This document shows positions 17,151-26,592 of a stretch of 64,000 bases of DNA, piece after piece. This DNA comes from an uncultured Opitutales bacterium (GTDB taxonomy: Bacteria; Verrucomicrobiota; Verrucomicrobiia; Opitutales; Intestinicryptomonadaceae). Every line of letters begins with the position of its first letter. The stretch's first letter is position 1. Made by a program: the position numbers and the translations under genes. The stretch is from positions 1 to 64,000 of the forward strand of contig URJJ01000001.1 of NCBI GenBank assembly GCA_900548185.1, given 5' to 3'. A model generated the notes under the pieces. That model made no database searches, was not told the origin of the DNA, and was given only the letters and a program-made list of their open reading frames with translations.

Positions 17151-19343
17151 CTACATTTTAAACAGAAATTCCCTGGTGTTTGCGAGCGCCCAGGCTATGT
17201 CCTTTACCGATTCCAGAACGGGCTTGCCGCCCTCTGTTATGTGCCGCCCGCAGGCTTTCATTTCGTCCTGCGACGGACGCCTCGAAAGGAAGGCCAGATA
17301 GAGGGCCGATACCTTTTCCTCCGGCGAGGTCGGGGACTTTGCGATGTCCTTTAAAAACTTTGAATTGTCCAGCTTCGACCTGATGTTTTCGCTGCCCATC
17401 ATGTGCAGGAGCTGCTGCATTGAAACTGCGTTCGACCTGTCGTTTAAGTGCGACGAATTGCGCCCGGGCTTGCCGAACAGGGTGAGGAACGGGTTTGAGA
17501 CGCTCCCGTCGTGCAGCGCGCCCGCGCGGAAATCCTCGGGCCAGAAGGCGTATGGTTCCGGGGTTATGCTCTTGAAGGGCTGCCACACGCCGAGAATCGT
17601 CCCGAGGGCGTCGTTCAGGCTCTCTGCGTCGAGGCGCCTTGGAATGTGGCGCGAGAAGAAGAAAAAGTCGTCGGCGTTGGTCGCGTTGGGAACGGACGAG
17701 CGCTGGTAGGCAAGCGACGTGAATATGAGCTCGTAAAGCCGCCTCAGCCGGAAGCCGGACGATTCGAACTCGCGCGCGAGAAAGTCCAGTATCTCGGGGT
17801 TGAGCGACGGCTTGTTCGGGCGTATGTCGTCGGCCGGCTCAACGAGTCCCGCCCCGAAAATCCAGAACCACACGCGGCTTGCGGCGGCCCTGGCAAAGTA
17901 GGGGTTCCTCGGGCGGAGCAGCCATTCGGCGAACGCCTCGCGCGGGTCTCGGCCGGGCGGGGAGGATATTTTTTCGCCGAAGATGAAGTAGTCGGCCCCC
18001 GACCTCACGGCCGGCTGGTCGAGGTCGAGCGTCAGCACTTCCTCCTTCCATTCCTTGGATTTCTTCACCGACATGTGCCTGAAAAAGTCCGCGAGGTTCG
18101 TCCCGTCCTCCTGCGTCCACTCCTCGTTCGGGTGGGCGTGGCACTTTACGCAGTTCGTGCGCGCGCCCATGAATACGAGCGCGGCGGCCTCCGCGAAATT
18201 TTCCGCGTCCTTGGTGTTCACGGCGCGGTAGAAGTTTACGGGGGGATCCTTGAAGTCGCTGCCGCTTGAGAGGAGCATTCGCCTTGCCATGACGTCGAAG
18301 GGCATTCCCGAGGCTACAGCGCCCCGCAGCCAGGCGTGGTAGGCCTGGGCGCCGTTCGGCCACAGGTTGCTTGGAAATTCGCTTTTTATGCGCAGCAGGT
18401 CGGAGAGCTTCATGGCGAGCCGGTCTGCGAATTCGGGGGAGTCGAGGAGTTTTGAGACGAGCCTTTTGCGCTTGTCCTTCGACTGGTCGCGGAGGAATGC
18501 GTCGGCCTGTTCCGCTGTGGGCGGAAGGCCTGTTGCGTCGAAATACAACCTCCTTAAAAACTCCGCGTCAGTGCATATGCCAGACGGCGCTATCCCGGCC
18601 TTTTTTTGCATTTTGGCCGCGAATTTGTCGATTGGGTTTTCGCTTGCCTCGTCGGGGAAGGGAACGGAGGGCTGCTTTGCCGCCACCACTGTGAGAGTCG
18701 CAAATTTTCTGGAAAACGAAACGTCCGCGAATGCCAGGCCGAAGCCCGAGGCCGAAACCTCCCCGCCCTTGGATACGGAGACGAACCCCTGCGGGCAGGA
18801 AAACTCGGCGGAGGCCGTAACATCCCTTTCAGAGCCGTCCGAATATTTCGCCAAAACCCTTGTGCGGGCCTTTTCCCCCGGGCGCAGCACGATTTCCTGA
18901 CGCTCCAGCGATATCGAAACCAGCTCCGGCGCGTTGGCGTCGCGGAGCGGGCAGCCCGAGGCTATCCATCCCTCTATTTTCTTCGCGGCTTCCGAGCCCG
19001 CCGGGGCCAGGGCGCCGCCCGTGTGCGGCAAGCGTCCGTCGAGCTTTTTAAGCAGGAGGCTTTCCGAGGGCGTTTTGAAGTTTACGGGCCTGCCTTTGAA
19101 GGAGCCGGACAGGGCCTCGCAGTCGGCGCGCAGGTCTGCGGAAAACATGGAAAGCTTTATCCCGCCCGCCCCGGCCTCGGAGCCGTGGCACTTCGCAGAT
19201 GCGCAGCCCAGATTCGCAACAACCGGGGCGACGTCCTCTGCGTAGTGGGCCTTTTCCGCCTCCGCGCCGTGCGCCGAAAGGGATGCGCAGGCGAGAATCC
19301 CAGCCTTGAGCGCGCATTTTGTCCGTACTTGCGTTTCCCCCAT
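17151..19343 (-). CDS. DUF1549/DUF1553 domain protein with cytochrome-like cysteine motifs
   Basis: 730 residues. After a signal region come CASAKCHG (a C-x4-CH element), a Big2-like beta domain, DUF1549 (FLRRLYFDATGLPPTAEQADAFL) and, in its second half, CVKCHAHPNEEWTQ (CxxCH). DUF1553 follows (RAAASRVWFWIFGAGLVEP; SLAYQRSS). These proteins typify Planctomycetes and Verrucomicrobiota; their activity is not known, but a redox or haem role has been proposed from the motifs. Start ATG 19343 is chosen over the longer frame because it puts the signal at the N-terminus. First gene of the four-gene operon. Confidence 0.88.
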   Translation of the reverse strand: MGETQVRTKCALKAGILACASLSAHGAEAEKAHYAEDVAPVVANLGCASAKCHGSEAGAGGIKLSMFSADLRADCEALSGSFKGRPVNFKTPSESLLLKKLDGRLPHTGGALAPAGSEAAKKIEGWIASGCPLRDANAPELVSISLERQEIVLRPGEKARTRVLAKYSDGSERDVTASAEFSCPQGFVSVSKGGEVSASGFGLAFADVSFSRKFATLTVVAAKQPSVPFPDEASENPIDKFAAKMQKKAGIAPSGICTDAEFLRRLYFDATGLPPTAEQADAFLRDQSKDKRKRLVSKLLDSPEFADRLAMKLSDLLRIKSEFPSNLWPNGAQAYHAWLRGAVASGMPFDVMARRMLLSSGSDFKDPPVNFYRAVNTKDAENFAEAAALVFMGARTNCVKCHAHPNEEWTQEDGTNLADFFRHMSVKKSKEWKEEVLTLDLDQPAVRSGADYFIFGEKISSPPGRDPREAFAEWLLRPRNPYFARAAASRVWFWIFGAGLVEPADDIRPNKPSLNPEILDFLAREFESSGFRLRRLYELIFTSLAYQRSSVPNATNADDFFFFSRHIPRRLDAESLNDALGTILGVWQPFKSITPEPYAFWPEDFRAGALHDGSVSNPFLTLFGKPGRNSSHLNDRSNAVSMQQLLHMMGSENIRSKLDNSKFLKDIAKSPTSPEEKVSALYLAFLSRRPSQDEMKACGRHITEGGKPVLESVKDIAWALANTREFLFKM

Positions 19344-19474
19344 AAAAATCCCCAAGGTTCCGCAGGGCAACGCCCCGCAAAGTTTTTCCGCCTTTCATTG
19401 TCGCGCTTCTCAGGGAAAAGGCAAGCGAAAGTTTTCGCATTGCGGCCTTGATTTGGCGGGGCGCCTGACGTATC

Positions 19475-20557
19475 ATGACCCTTAAAATCAATATGCTTGA
19501 AAACGACGCTACAGACGCCCTCCGGCCCCGGCGCGGCCGCCTCGGCAGGATTTTCTTCCGCGACTTTGAAGTGAAGAAGGCCGCCATGCGCGCGCCGGCT
19601 GCAAAGATTCTTGCAAGCCCGGATTTGGAAAGCCTCGGCAGGAACGCCGCGCCACTTTCCGAAATGGCGTCCCTGAAATATAACTACGCCCCCAACGCCG
19701 CCTTTGCCATCGCCTTTGCGGTCTGCGCGTATGCGGCGCATCTGGCTTTCCCCGGAATCCTGTTCAGAGGGTGGGGGCCTGCGGCCGTTCTCTGCGTTTC
19801 GGCCCTCTGGCTTTTTTTCATATTCCGCAAGGTGTCGGTGCGGAATGCGCCGATACGGGCCGTATTGCGACGCGCGGCCTTTCTGAAGTACGGAATAGAG
19901 CCGCTTTCGGGCTTCTCCCCGGCAGGGTTTGCAAGGGAGCTTGCGCGCGATTTCAACAGCTTTGCCTGCGGGGACGAATCCAGGCGCGTGGACGAGGCCC
20001 TGAAGGGCGTGGCCTCCTTTGACGGCGCGCCCTCCGGGCTTTTGATATACCGCTTCAGCTACGTAGAGGTGAGCCAGGTTTACGATGCCGCAAACAAGCG
20101 CATGCGCAAAGAGAGGAAGACCTTTCGACATAACGGCGTCATTCTTGAAAACTTTCCCTTCATGCCGCGCATGGAGCTGCGGGGCTCCTACGGAAGGCGC
20201 TGGGCGGCGGCCTCTCCCGGAAGATGGAAGACATCGCTTGATTCGTTCAACCGCGCCTTTGAAATCACCTGCAATGATGAAACGGAGTGCGCCAGGTTTC
20301 TAAGCCCTGCCGTGATTCTGCGCCTTGAAAGCCTTGCCGGAGCCTTTTCTTCGCTTTCAATCGAGTCTGCGGGCGGGAGGGTGAACGTCACGTTTGCAGA
20401 CCGCGACCTCTTGGACCTCGAAATGAGGTTTGGGGACGTGGCCTCCTCTCCCGGGCTTATAAAATCCATAGCTTTGGGAAGATTCTCCGCCCCCAAGTAT
20501 GAATTTCTGCTCCGCGTATTTTCCAGGATAAAGGCTTTTAACGACTCCAATTTCTGA
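19475..20557 (+). CDS. DUF3137 family membrane protein, LemA partner
   Basis: 360 residues. Two adjacent hydrophobic segments (about 75-115) separate a cytosolic N-terminus from a C-terminal domain with YRFSYVEVSQVY and RHNGVILENFPFMPRMELRG, the pattern of DUF3137 proteins (a partner family often found beside lemA). It also has NRAFEITCNDETECARFLSP, a typical DUF3137 stretch. lemA follows 119 bases downstream. Function is unknown, probably in the envelope. Start ATG 19475; an internal ATG at 19493 is possible. Divergent from the DUF1549 operon. Confidence 0.72.
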   Translation: MTLKINMLENDATDALRPRRGRLGRIFFRDFEVKKAAMRAPAAKILASPDLESLGRNAAPLSEMASLKYNYAPNAAFAIAFAVCAYAAHLAFPGILFRGWGPAAVLCVSALWLFFIFRKVSVRNAPIRAVLRRAAFLKYGIEPLSGFSPAGFARELARDFNSFACGDESRRVDEALKGVASFDGAPSGLLIYRFSYVEVSQVYDAANKRMRKERKTFRHNGVILENFPFMPRMELRGSYGRRWAAASPGRWKTSLDSFNRAFEITCNDETECARFLSPAVILRLESLAGAFSSLSIESAGGRVNVTFADRDLLDLEMRFGDVASSPGLIKSIALGRFSAPKYEFLLRVFSRIKAFNDSNF

Positions 20558-20676
20558 CTCCTCCCGGCTGCGCGCCCCCCCGCATGAAAAATCCGCGTTA
20601 TATCCTTGAAAAATCCGAAGGATTCCGCCAGATTTTCTCCGGATGAAGTCGTCCGGAATTTAAAACAAGGCATCAT

Positions 20677-21258
20677 ATGGCAATTACGTCGGTTTTTCTA
20701 ATGTCGCTCACGGCGGTCGCGGTTTTGGCGGCCGTCTATGTCATAGGGTTTTATAACAGGATTGTGGGGGCGTTAAACCTCGCCAAACGCGCGTGGTCGA
20801 ATGTGGCCGGATGGCAGCGCAAGGAGCTTCGCGCCCTGGAACTTATGGCTGAAAAAATGGGCGAGTACGCAGCTTTTGAACGCGGCGCCCTTGCCGACAT
20901 CACGCGCCTTCGCGAGGCGGGGGAGAGGCTGGACGACAACAAGATAGACGTGTCGGCCCTTCGCGAGGCCGCCGGCGTTTCAAGCAGGGCCAGGGCGGTG
21001 CTTGACGCGCGCCGCGAGGCGTATCCCGACCTCCAGACAGGCAAGCTCTACGTCTCCTACATGCGGGAAGTTTCCGAATGCGAGGCGCAGGTGGCGGCGG
21101 CTCTGACCGTGTTTAACCGAGGGGTCGAGGAATACAATAACACCATACAGATGTTCCCCAATAACCTCCTAAACGCCGCTTTCTTCCGCCGCGCAAAACT
21201 CGACGAGTTCCGGGATTCCAAGGCCGAATCCGAGTTTGAATACAGGCCGAATTTCTGA
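20677..21258 (+). CDS. lemA: LemA family protein
   Basis: 193 residues: one N-terminal membrane helix (about 8-25, cytoplasm-out orientation as in the family) followed by a long coiled helical bundle. LemA hallmarks are YNRIVGALNLAKRAWSNV, YPDLQTGKLYVSYMREV and FNRGVEEYNNTIQMFPNNLL. The cellular role is unclear; LemA proteins often pair with DUF3137 or TPM-domain proteins in the envelope. Paired here with the preceding gene, likely one transcript. Confidence 0.93.
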   Translation: MAITSVFLMSLTAVAVLAAVYVIGFYNRIVGALNLAKRAWSNVAGWQRKELRALELMAEKMGEYAAFERGALADITRLREAGERLDDNKIDVSALREAAGVSSRARAVLDARREAYPDLQTGKLYVSYMREVSECEAQVAAALTVFNRGVEEYNNTIQMFPNNLLNAAFFRRAKLDEFRDSKAESEFEYRPNF

Positions 21259-21775
21259 CCTCCGTCCCGCATTGCGCTTCCCGAGCAAAATGGGGGAGGG
21301 CCGCTTTTTCAGCATTCCGGCTTCTCCAGCGGGCCTGCCTGCCAGCATTGTCTTGCCTTCCGCTTTTCAAGCGCGATTAGGCGCGGTTTGCCGCGTGCAA
21401 CATGCGGAGAGTGGGAGCGGGACTTTCCCGAGGCCGGGGAAACTTCGGGCGCGGGAGTCTGCGCAGGCAGCCGTTTGCGGGAGCTTATATGTTTTAAGCG
21501 GAATGGCTTATGAATTGGGGGCGGAGGTTGGCGCAAAACCTGCTTGTGGGAGCTTCTGCCGTTTCCGCCTGCGGGGCGGCATTGTCCGCTCTCCCGTTTC
21601 TTTTATGGCATTCAGTCCGTGCCCGGTTCCATTTTCTGTTTCATCCCTGCGGGAGGTTTTATTTGCGCCTGAAAAACGGAGGGGGATTTTATAGAGGCAA
21701 AGCCTCCGCCGCGCGTTTTTTGCACGGCCCGGGGCGTTCAAACTCCCGCCCTTCGGCCTCCGGATTTCCCCGCGC
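21259..21775. other. intergenic stretch, no gene seen
   Basis: 517 bases between lemA and the convergent OYE gene. It has GC-rich frames without family features and a small hairpin GAGGC-AAA-GCCTC near 21694 followed, 8 bases on, by T6. No tRNA or known RNA motif was recognised. Confidence 0.5.
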
Positions 21776-22855
21776 CTAGCGCCTGATTTTCGCGCGGGCG
21801 TACTGGACGGGGTATTCGATTTCGGCCCCGAGCCTGGCCGCCGCCTGGAAGGCGAAGGACGGATTGCGCAGGAGCTCGCGCCCGAGGAGGATGATGTCGG
21901 CCTGGGCGTTTGAAAGTATGGTTTCGGCCTGCGCCGCCTCTGTTATGAGCCCAACGGCGGCCGTCGGCATGCGCGCGTCGCGCCTTATTGCGTGGGCGAA
22001 CGGAACCTGGTATCCGCATCCGACCGGGATTGCCGCGTTTTCGACAAGCCCGCCCGAAGATACGTCTATGAGGTCCACGCCCTCGTTTTTAAGAAGCACT
22101 GCAAGGGCGGCGGATTCGGTTATGTTCCATCCACCGTCCACCCAGTCGGTCGCTGAAATTCTCGCAAAGAGCGGCATCCCGTCCGGAATTGCCGCGCGCA
22201 CCGCCCGCGCGACTTCGACTGCGAAACGCGACCTGTTCTCAAAGCTTCCGCCGTATTCGTCCTTCCTCAAATTGGTTATTGGCGAGAGGAATTCGTGTAT
22301 CAGATACCCGTGGGCCGCGTGTATTTCAACGATGTCAAAGCCTGCCTCGACGGCCCTTCCGGCGGCATTGGCAAAATCTTCCACCGCCTTTTTTATATCG
22401 GAGGCGTCCATCTCGCGTGGGACGGGATGGCCGGGATGGAACGGGAGGGGGGATGGGGCGATGGGGGACCACCCTCCGTCCTGCGGCTCCAGGGGCCGGC
22501 CGCCGAGAAAGTCTGCGGCGCAGCTCGCCTTGCGCCCGGCGTGGGCTATCTGTATGGCTGTCGCGCACTTCTGGGCCTTGGCAAAGGACGCTATGCGAGC
22601 CAGCCCCCCGATTTGCGAGTCGTCCCATATGCCGAGGTCCTGCGGGGATATCCTGCCTTCCGGGGAGACCGCCGCCGCCTCTACTATCTCAAGCCCCAGC
22701 CCCCCTGCGGCGCGCGCCGCATAGTGGGCGAAGTGCCAGTCGTTTGCCATGCCGTTTTCGGCGGAATACTGGCACATTGGCGAAAGCCCGAGCCTGTTTT
22801 TCAGCTCAAGGCCCCTTATTTTCATGGGCGAGAAGAGGAGGGGGGATTTTTGCAT
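21776..22855 (-). CDS. namA: NADPH dehydrogenase, Old Yellow Enzyme family (YqjM/NamA-like)
   Basis: 359-residue FMN-dependent ene-reductase of the YqjM class, reducing activated C=C bonds or quinones with NAD(P)H. Class markers: SPMCQYSAENGMANDWH with the redox-tuning Cys, IQIAHAGRKAS (FMN and substrate contact), HAAHGYLIHEFLSP with the paired histidine region, EYGGSFENRSRF, and the phosphate-binding LLGRELLRNPSF. Full length. No operon partner; the next leftward gene upstream has its own terminator in front of this gene. Confidence 0.93.
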   Translation of the reverse strand: MQKSPLLFSPMKIRGLELKNRLGLSPMCQYSAENGMANDWHFAHYAARAAGGLGLEIVEAAAVSPEGRISPQDLGIWDDSQIGGLARIASFAKAQKCATAIQIAHAGRKASCAADFLGGRPLEPQDGGWSPIAPSPLPFHPGHPVPREMDASDIKKAVEDFANAAGRAVEAGFDIVEIHAAHGYLIHEFLSPITNLRKDEYGGSFENRSRFAVEVARAVRAAIPDGMPLFARISATDWVDGGWNITESAALAVLLKNEGVDLIDVSSGGLVENAAIPVGCGYQVPFAHAIRRDARMPTAAVGLITEAAQAETILSNAQADIILLGRELLRNPSFAFQAAARLGAEIEYPVQYARAKIRR

Positions 22856-22949
22856 AATCTTTTTTCCGTTTTTAATCGGCGCGGCGGGTTCGTTTTTTAG
22901 GCGGGCGCTCCGGCTTTTGTGCCGGCCGCACCCCGGGGCGGGGGCAAAA

Positions 22950-22984
22950 AAACGGCGCGCGAAACAGACTCCCGCGCGCCGTTT
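22950..22984 (-). terminator. strong intrinsic terminator after the secreted hypothetical gene
   Basis: AAACGGCGCGCG and CGCGCGCCGTTT form a perfect 12-bp stem with an 11-base loop. An A7 run on the plus strand becomes a T-tract on the minus strand. It lies 6 bases after the 22991 stop. Confidence 0.92.
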
Positions 22985-22990
22985 GGAAGG

Positions 22991-23992
22991 CTACTTTATC
23001 TGCTCTATGAGGTATTCCGCCAGCGGGCCCTGGTCCTGCCCGAAGTTCGCTATTTTGAAGCTTTCCCCGTCCTGGACAATGAAGGCTGCGTCGTAGGAAT
23101 TGACCATGTTGTCGCGCACGCGCGTAAAGAGTATGACTTTCAGCTCGCCGAGGTCCGCCATCTTTTTGAAGGACTTATCGTATGTCAGGTAGTCGGAAAG
23201 CGCCTTCTTCTGGTCTTCGGGGCTCATGCCGAGGTACTGCGCGGCGAACTTTTCGCGGCCCTTTTCCGTCATTGCGTCCCCGTAGGCGGGGAGGTCCAGG
23301 GCGTGGAACTTGGACTGGGCTTCCTTGTAGAACTTCAGCGCCGGGTTGTCGGCGTTCTGGTCGCCGGTGAGGTCGATGTATGCGATGTTGTCCACCGCCT
23401 TGCTTTCGCCCGCATACGGGAGTATCGGGCGCGTCGGGTCGGCCATTGCCACCGATTCGCCTATGAGGGATGTAAGCGGCGTTTTGCGGGCCACGGGATT
23501 CCATGCGAACCTCTCCTTGCCGCCGTCCTTTACGAGGTCGAGCCACAGGAAGCGCATGTCGGGCTTGAAGGTGCAGCCGGGGGCGTCAAAAAACACCACG
23601 GCCGATTCGGGGGAGACGAAAACCGCATAGGCGGCCTTTAGCTGGCCGGTTTTCCCCATGCGCCTGAAAAACGCCGCCGCTCGCCTCTTTTGGGCGGGGG
23701 CTGTGAGGCATGCCTCGAACTTCGGGTCCTTTGGCCCGGCCTTGACGGCCTCGACGGTTTCCATTGCAAGAGCTGTCAGGGGATCCGCCTTGGCGGCCTC
23801 CTTTGTGAGGTGCAGGGCCGGGAGCGTGAGGTTGGCCGTCTTTGAAAGGGAATCTTGGGAGTCGATTCTTACGGGAATCGGGAAGGAATAGCGCTGGGGG
23901 CCGGAGGCTTCGGCGGCGGGCTCTGCGGAGAATGCATAGGAGGCCGCCAGCAGCAGGACTGACGATATCAGGGTTTTTATATGCTGAGTCAT
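22991..23992 (-). CDS. secreted protein of unknown function
   Basis: 333 residues with a clear signal peptide (MTQHIKTLISSVLLLAASYAFSA). The mature part has no family I recognise: an alpha/beta mix with repeated aspartate/proline loops (DPTRPILPYAGES) and a C-terminal region DAAFIVQDGESFKIANFGQDQGPLAEYL that resembles a small NTF2-like or DUF4878-type fold in rhythm only. It stands alone, ends in a strong terminator, and starts 52 bases from the queF stop. Probably periplasmic. Confidence 0.6.
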   Translation of the reverse strand: MTQHIKTLISSVLLLAASYAFSAEPAAEASGPQRYSFPIPVRIDSQDSLSKTANLTLPALHLTKEAAKADPLTALAMETVEAVKAGPKDPKFEACLTAPAQKRRAAAFFRRMGKTGQLKAAYAVFVSPESAVVFFDAPGCTFKPDMRFLWLDLVKDGGKERFAWNPVARKTPLTSLIGESVAMADPTRPILPYAGESKAVDNIAYIDLTGDQNADNPALKFYKEAQSKFHALDLPAYGDAMTEKGREKFAAQYLGMSPEDQKKALSDYLTYDKSFKKMADLGELKVILFTRVRDNMVNSYDAAFIVQDGESFKIANFGQDQGPLAEYLIEQIK

Positions 23993-24043
23993 TGCGGTGG
24001 TGTCGGTTTGGGGTTTACTGTTTTAAAGCTTCCGCGCCGCCCG

Positions 24044-24484
24044 TCAGGGCAGGGGCTTTGAGCCGTGGGAGGCCACGACGCGTATGGCGATGCCCCCGCG
24101 GGCGTTGAATAGGCCCTCCACCTCGCACCAGACGGGCTTCATGGCGCCTACGAGGTCGTCCAGAATTACGTTTACTGCGTGTTCGTGGAAACACCCCTCG
24201 TTTCTGAAGCTCCAAAGATAGAACTTCAGGGACTTGCTTTCAACTATTTTTTCCGCCGGGACGTACGTGATTTTGATTTTTGCAAAGTCCGGCTGGCCGG
24301 TAATGGGGCACAGGCACGTAAATTCGTCGGTCGAAAGCTCTACGGTGTAGGCCCGGCCGGGGTCCCTGTTGGGGAAGGTCTCAAGTATTTTGGAGGGCTT
24401 GTTGAGCTTCTTTCCGAGGAGCTTCAGGCCCATGCGGGGGGAGTCTTTTTTTGTCTTTTTTTCAGCCATGTTTTCAGTCTTCAA
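24044..24484 (-). CDS. queF: NADPH-dependent preQ0 (7-cyano-7-deazaguanine) reductase
   Basis: 146-residue unimodular QueF, which reduces the nitrile of preQ0 to preQ1 in queuosine tRNA modification. Visible: FTCLCPITGQPDFAKI with the nucleophilic cysteine, the NADPH/substrate signature ESKSLKFYLWSFRNEG, and FHEH. The start is uncertain: 24484 overlaps purE by 11 bases, while an ATG at 24469 (five codons in) begins just after the purE stop. No other queuosine biosynthesis gene lies in the window. Confidence 0.95.
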   Translation of the reverse strand: MKTENMAEKKTKKDSPRMGLKLLGKKLNKPSKILETFPNRDPGRAYTVELSTDEFTCLCPITGQPDFAKIKITYVPAEKIVESKSLKFYLWSFRNEGCFHEHAVNVILDDLVGAMKPVWCEVEGLFNARGGIAIRVVASHGSKPLP

Positions 24485-24971
24485 ATTTGAGCGACATCAC
24501 CTCGTCGGTCTGCCTCTTTCTAAAATCCAGCAGCCTCTCGCGCTTTTCCGGGTTTGAGAGCGCGAGAATCTGGACTGCGGCGACGGCCGCGTTGACAGCC
24601 CCTGCCTTGCCTATGGCGAGCGTCATTACCGGCACGCCCCGGGGCATCTGGACTGTTGAAAGCAGGGAGTCAAGCCCGTCGAGCGCCCAGCCCTTCATCG
24701 GGACGCCCAGTATGGGCAGGTGGGTCTGCGAGGCGAGGACGCCGGCAAGGTGGGCCGCGCCGCCCGCCGCCGCGATTATGACCTTGACGCCGCGCGCCTC
24801 CGCGCCGGAAGCGAGCACCATGGCCTTGTCGGGGGTGCGGTGGGCGGAAGCGATTTGGCGTTCATAGGCGACGCCTAGCGATTCGAGGGTCCTGGCGCAG
24901 TGCTGCATGGTTTCCCAGTCGCTCATGCTGCCCATTATTATGAGTACCTCCGGAGTATTCTGGTCTGACAT
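24474..24971 (-). CDS. purE: 5-(carboxyamino)imidazole ribonucleotide mutase
   Basis: 165-residue class I PurE, converting N5-CAIR to CAIR in purine synthesis. IIMGSMSDWETM, the phosphate/active-site loop SAHRTPDK with the catalytic histidine, and AAGGAAHLAGVLAS are diagnostic; GVPMKGWALDGLDSLLSTVQMPRGVPV matches the C-terminal half. The frame is open to 25004, but ATG 24971 gives the standard N-terminus. Coupled with queF. purK is not in the window, though class I PurE normally needs it. Confidence 0.95.
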   Translation of the reverse strand: MSDQNTPEVLIIMGSMSDWETMQHCARTLESLGVAYERQIASAHRTPDKAMVLASGAEARGVKVIIAAAGGAAHLAGVLASQTHLPILGVPMKGWALDGLDSLLSTVQMPRGVPVMTLAIGKAGAVNAAVAAVQILALSNPEKRERLLDFRKRQTDEVMSLKFED

Positions 24972-25233
24972 ATTGGCGGCATTTTTACATATGGGGAAAT
25001 TCACGCAAGCAAAAATGATGCGCCGCAGGCCGCGAACCGCCGCTTCGGATGCGCCGCCCGGGGCTCGGGGATGCGCGGAATTTTATTTATATATGTGTGT
25101 TTCATATGCTTGCGCGCCTAACCCCGGCGGCGGGCGCGGCATAATAGCCTTGACACGCCGCTCAATCTCGAAAGAATCCGGCCGAATAAGGATATGGGCC
25201 TTGCACGCGGCCTCCGCGCCGTTTTTTTTGCGT

Positions 25234-26592
25234 ATGAAGATAGTTATAGTAGGGGCCGGCGAGGTCGGCAGATACCTCTCGCAGATTTTGAGCGAGAGGG
25301 GCGACGACGTGACGGTAATCGAAAGTTCGGAAGCCATCGCAAACGAGATGGACGAGGAGCAGGACGTGCGCGTGATAGTTGGAAACGGCGCCTCTGCCAA
25401 GTTTCTGGAAAAGGCGGGCGTGCAGGACGCCGGATTTTTCCTGGCAATGACCGCCCACGACCAGCTTAACATCGTGGCATGCTCCCTTGCGAGCAAGATG
25501 GGCGCCAAGTACACCGTTGCCAGAATCCACGACCAGGTTTATTCCGACAATTCCATCATAAACTACCAGGAGCACTTCAACATAGACTTCCTCCTGAACC
25601 CCGAGGCCCTTTGCGCCGTCGAGTTTGCCAAGATGATAAGGAACCCCGAGCGCGTCGCCGTCGAGGACTTCGCGCGCGGTGAAATAGAGGTGCAGCGCGT
25701 CGAGCTGGACGCCGGGGCGAAGATTCTCGGGCGCCCGCTGCGCGACATAAAGTTCCCGAAGAACATGCGCGTGGGCTACGTGCAGCGCGGCGGTAAAATG
25801 ATTGTGGCGGGGGCTGACACCTCGTTTATGCTGGGGGACGTCCTGACCGTCATGGGCTCGCCGGAGGCGCTCTTTGAGTCCCGCCAGCTATTTTCGGCGC
25901 GCAGGGCCGAAAACGACGTGGTTGTGGTGATATACGGGGCCACGGAAATTTCAATATCGCTCGTGCGCCTTCTCTCAAACCCGCGCTTCAGGGTGAGGGT
26001 GATAGAGCCGAGCCTGGCCCTGTGCCGCCGCATGGCCGAGCGATTCCCGCACATAACCGTCATAAACGGCAGCGCGACCTCGCTCAAGCTGCTTGAGGAG
26101 GAGGAGGTCGGCGGCGCGGACTATTTCGTCGCCTGCACGCGCGACGACGAGGAGAACATCATGACCTGCCTCCAGGCGAAGAAGCTCGGCGTAAGGCACG
26201 TCCAGCTCACCATAAACAAGCCCGACTACGAGGCGGTGCTCGGCAACATGGTGGACGTCATGGGGCTGGACCTCGTGGTCTCGCCGCGCAGGACTACGGC
26301 GGTTGAAATAATGCGCTACATCTCGGCCGACAGGTTCGTCAAGGTAGGCAAGCTCGACAACGAGGACGTGGAAATCATCGAGGTTCGCGTGTCGCCCTCC
26401 AGCCCTTGCGCCGGGAAGGCCCTGCGCGAGGCCCGCCTTCCGCAGGGATGCATAATAGCCGCGCACATGCACCGCAACATAACCAAGGTTCCCGGGGCCG
26501 ACGACGTAATAAACGCCGGGGACAGGCTCATAATAATCCTTTCCAGGGAGCGCACGGGCGAGGTAGCCGGCATGCTGGGCGGACACCAATGA
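25234..26592 (+). CDS. trkA: Trk potassium uptake regulator TrkA
   Basis: 452-residue peripheral membrane protein with two tandem RCK modules, each a Rossmann-type NAD(H)-binding fold (MKIVIVGAGEVGRYL at the start; VVVIYGATEISISLVRLL near 225) plus a TrkA-C subdomain. It gates the TrkH channel. The upstream-open frame is spurious: ATG 25234 starts the canonical KIVIVGAGxVG. It overlaps trkH by ATGA and opens a six-gene operon ending with dprA. Confidence 0.96.
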   Translation: MKIVIVGAGEVGRYLSQILSERGDDVTVIESSEAIANEMDEEQDVRVIVGNGASAKFLEKAGVQDAGFFLAMTAHDQLNIVACSLASKMGAKYTVARIHDQVYSDNSIINYQEHFNIDFLLNPEALCAVEFAKMIRNPERVAVEDFARGEIEVQRVELDAGAKILGRPLRDIKFPKNMRVGYVQRGGKMIVAGADTSFMLGDVLTVMGSPEALFESRQLFSARRAENDVVVVIYGATEISISLVRLLSNPRFRVRVIEPSLALCRRMAERFPHITVINGSATSLKLLEEEEVGGADYFVACTRDDEENIMTCLQAKKLGVRHVQLTINKPDYEAVLGNMVDVMGLDLVVSPRRTTAVEIMRYISADRFVKVGKLDNEDVEIIEVRVSPSSPCAGKALREARLPQGCIIAAHMHRNITKVPGADDVINAGDRLIIILSRERTGEVAGMLGGHQ

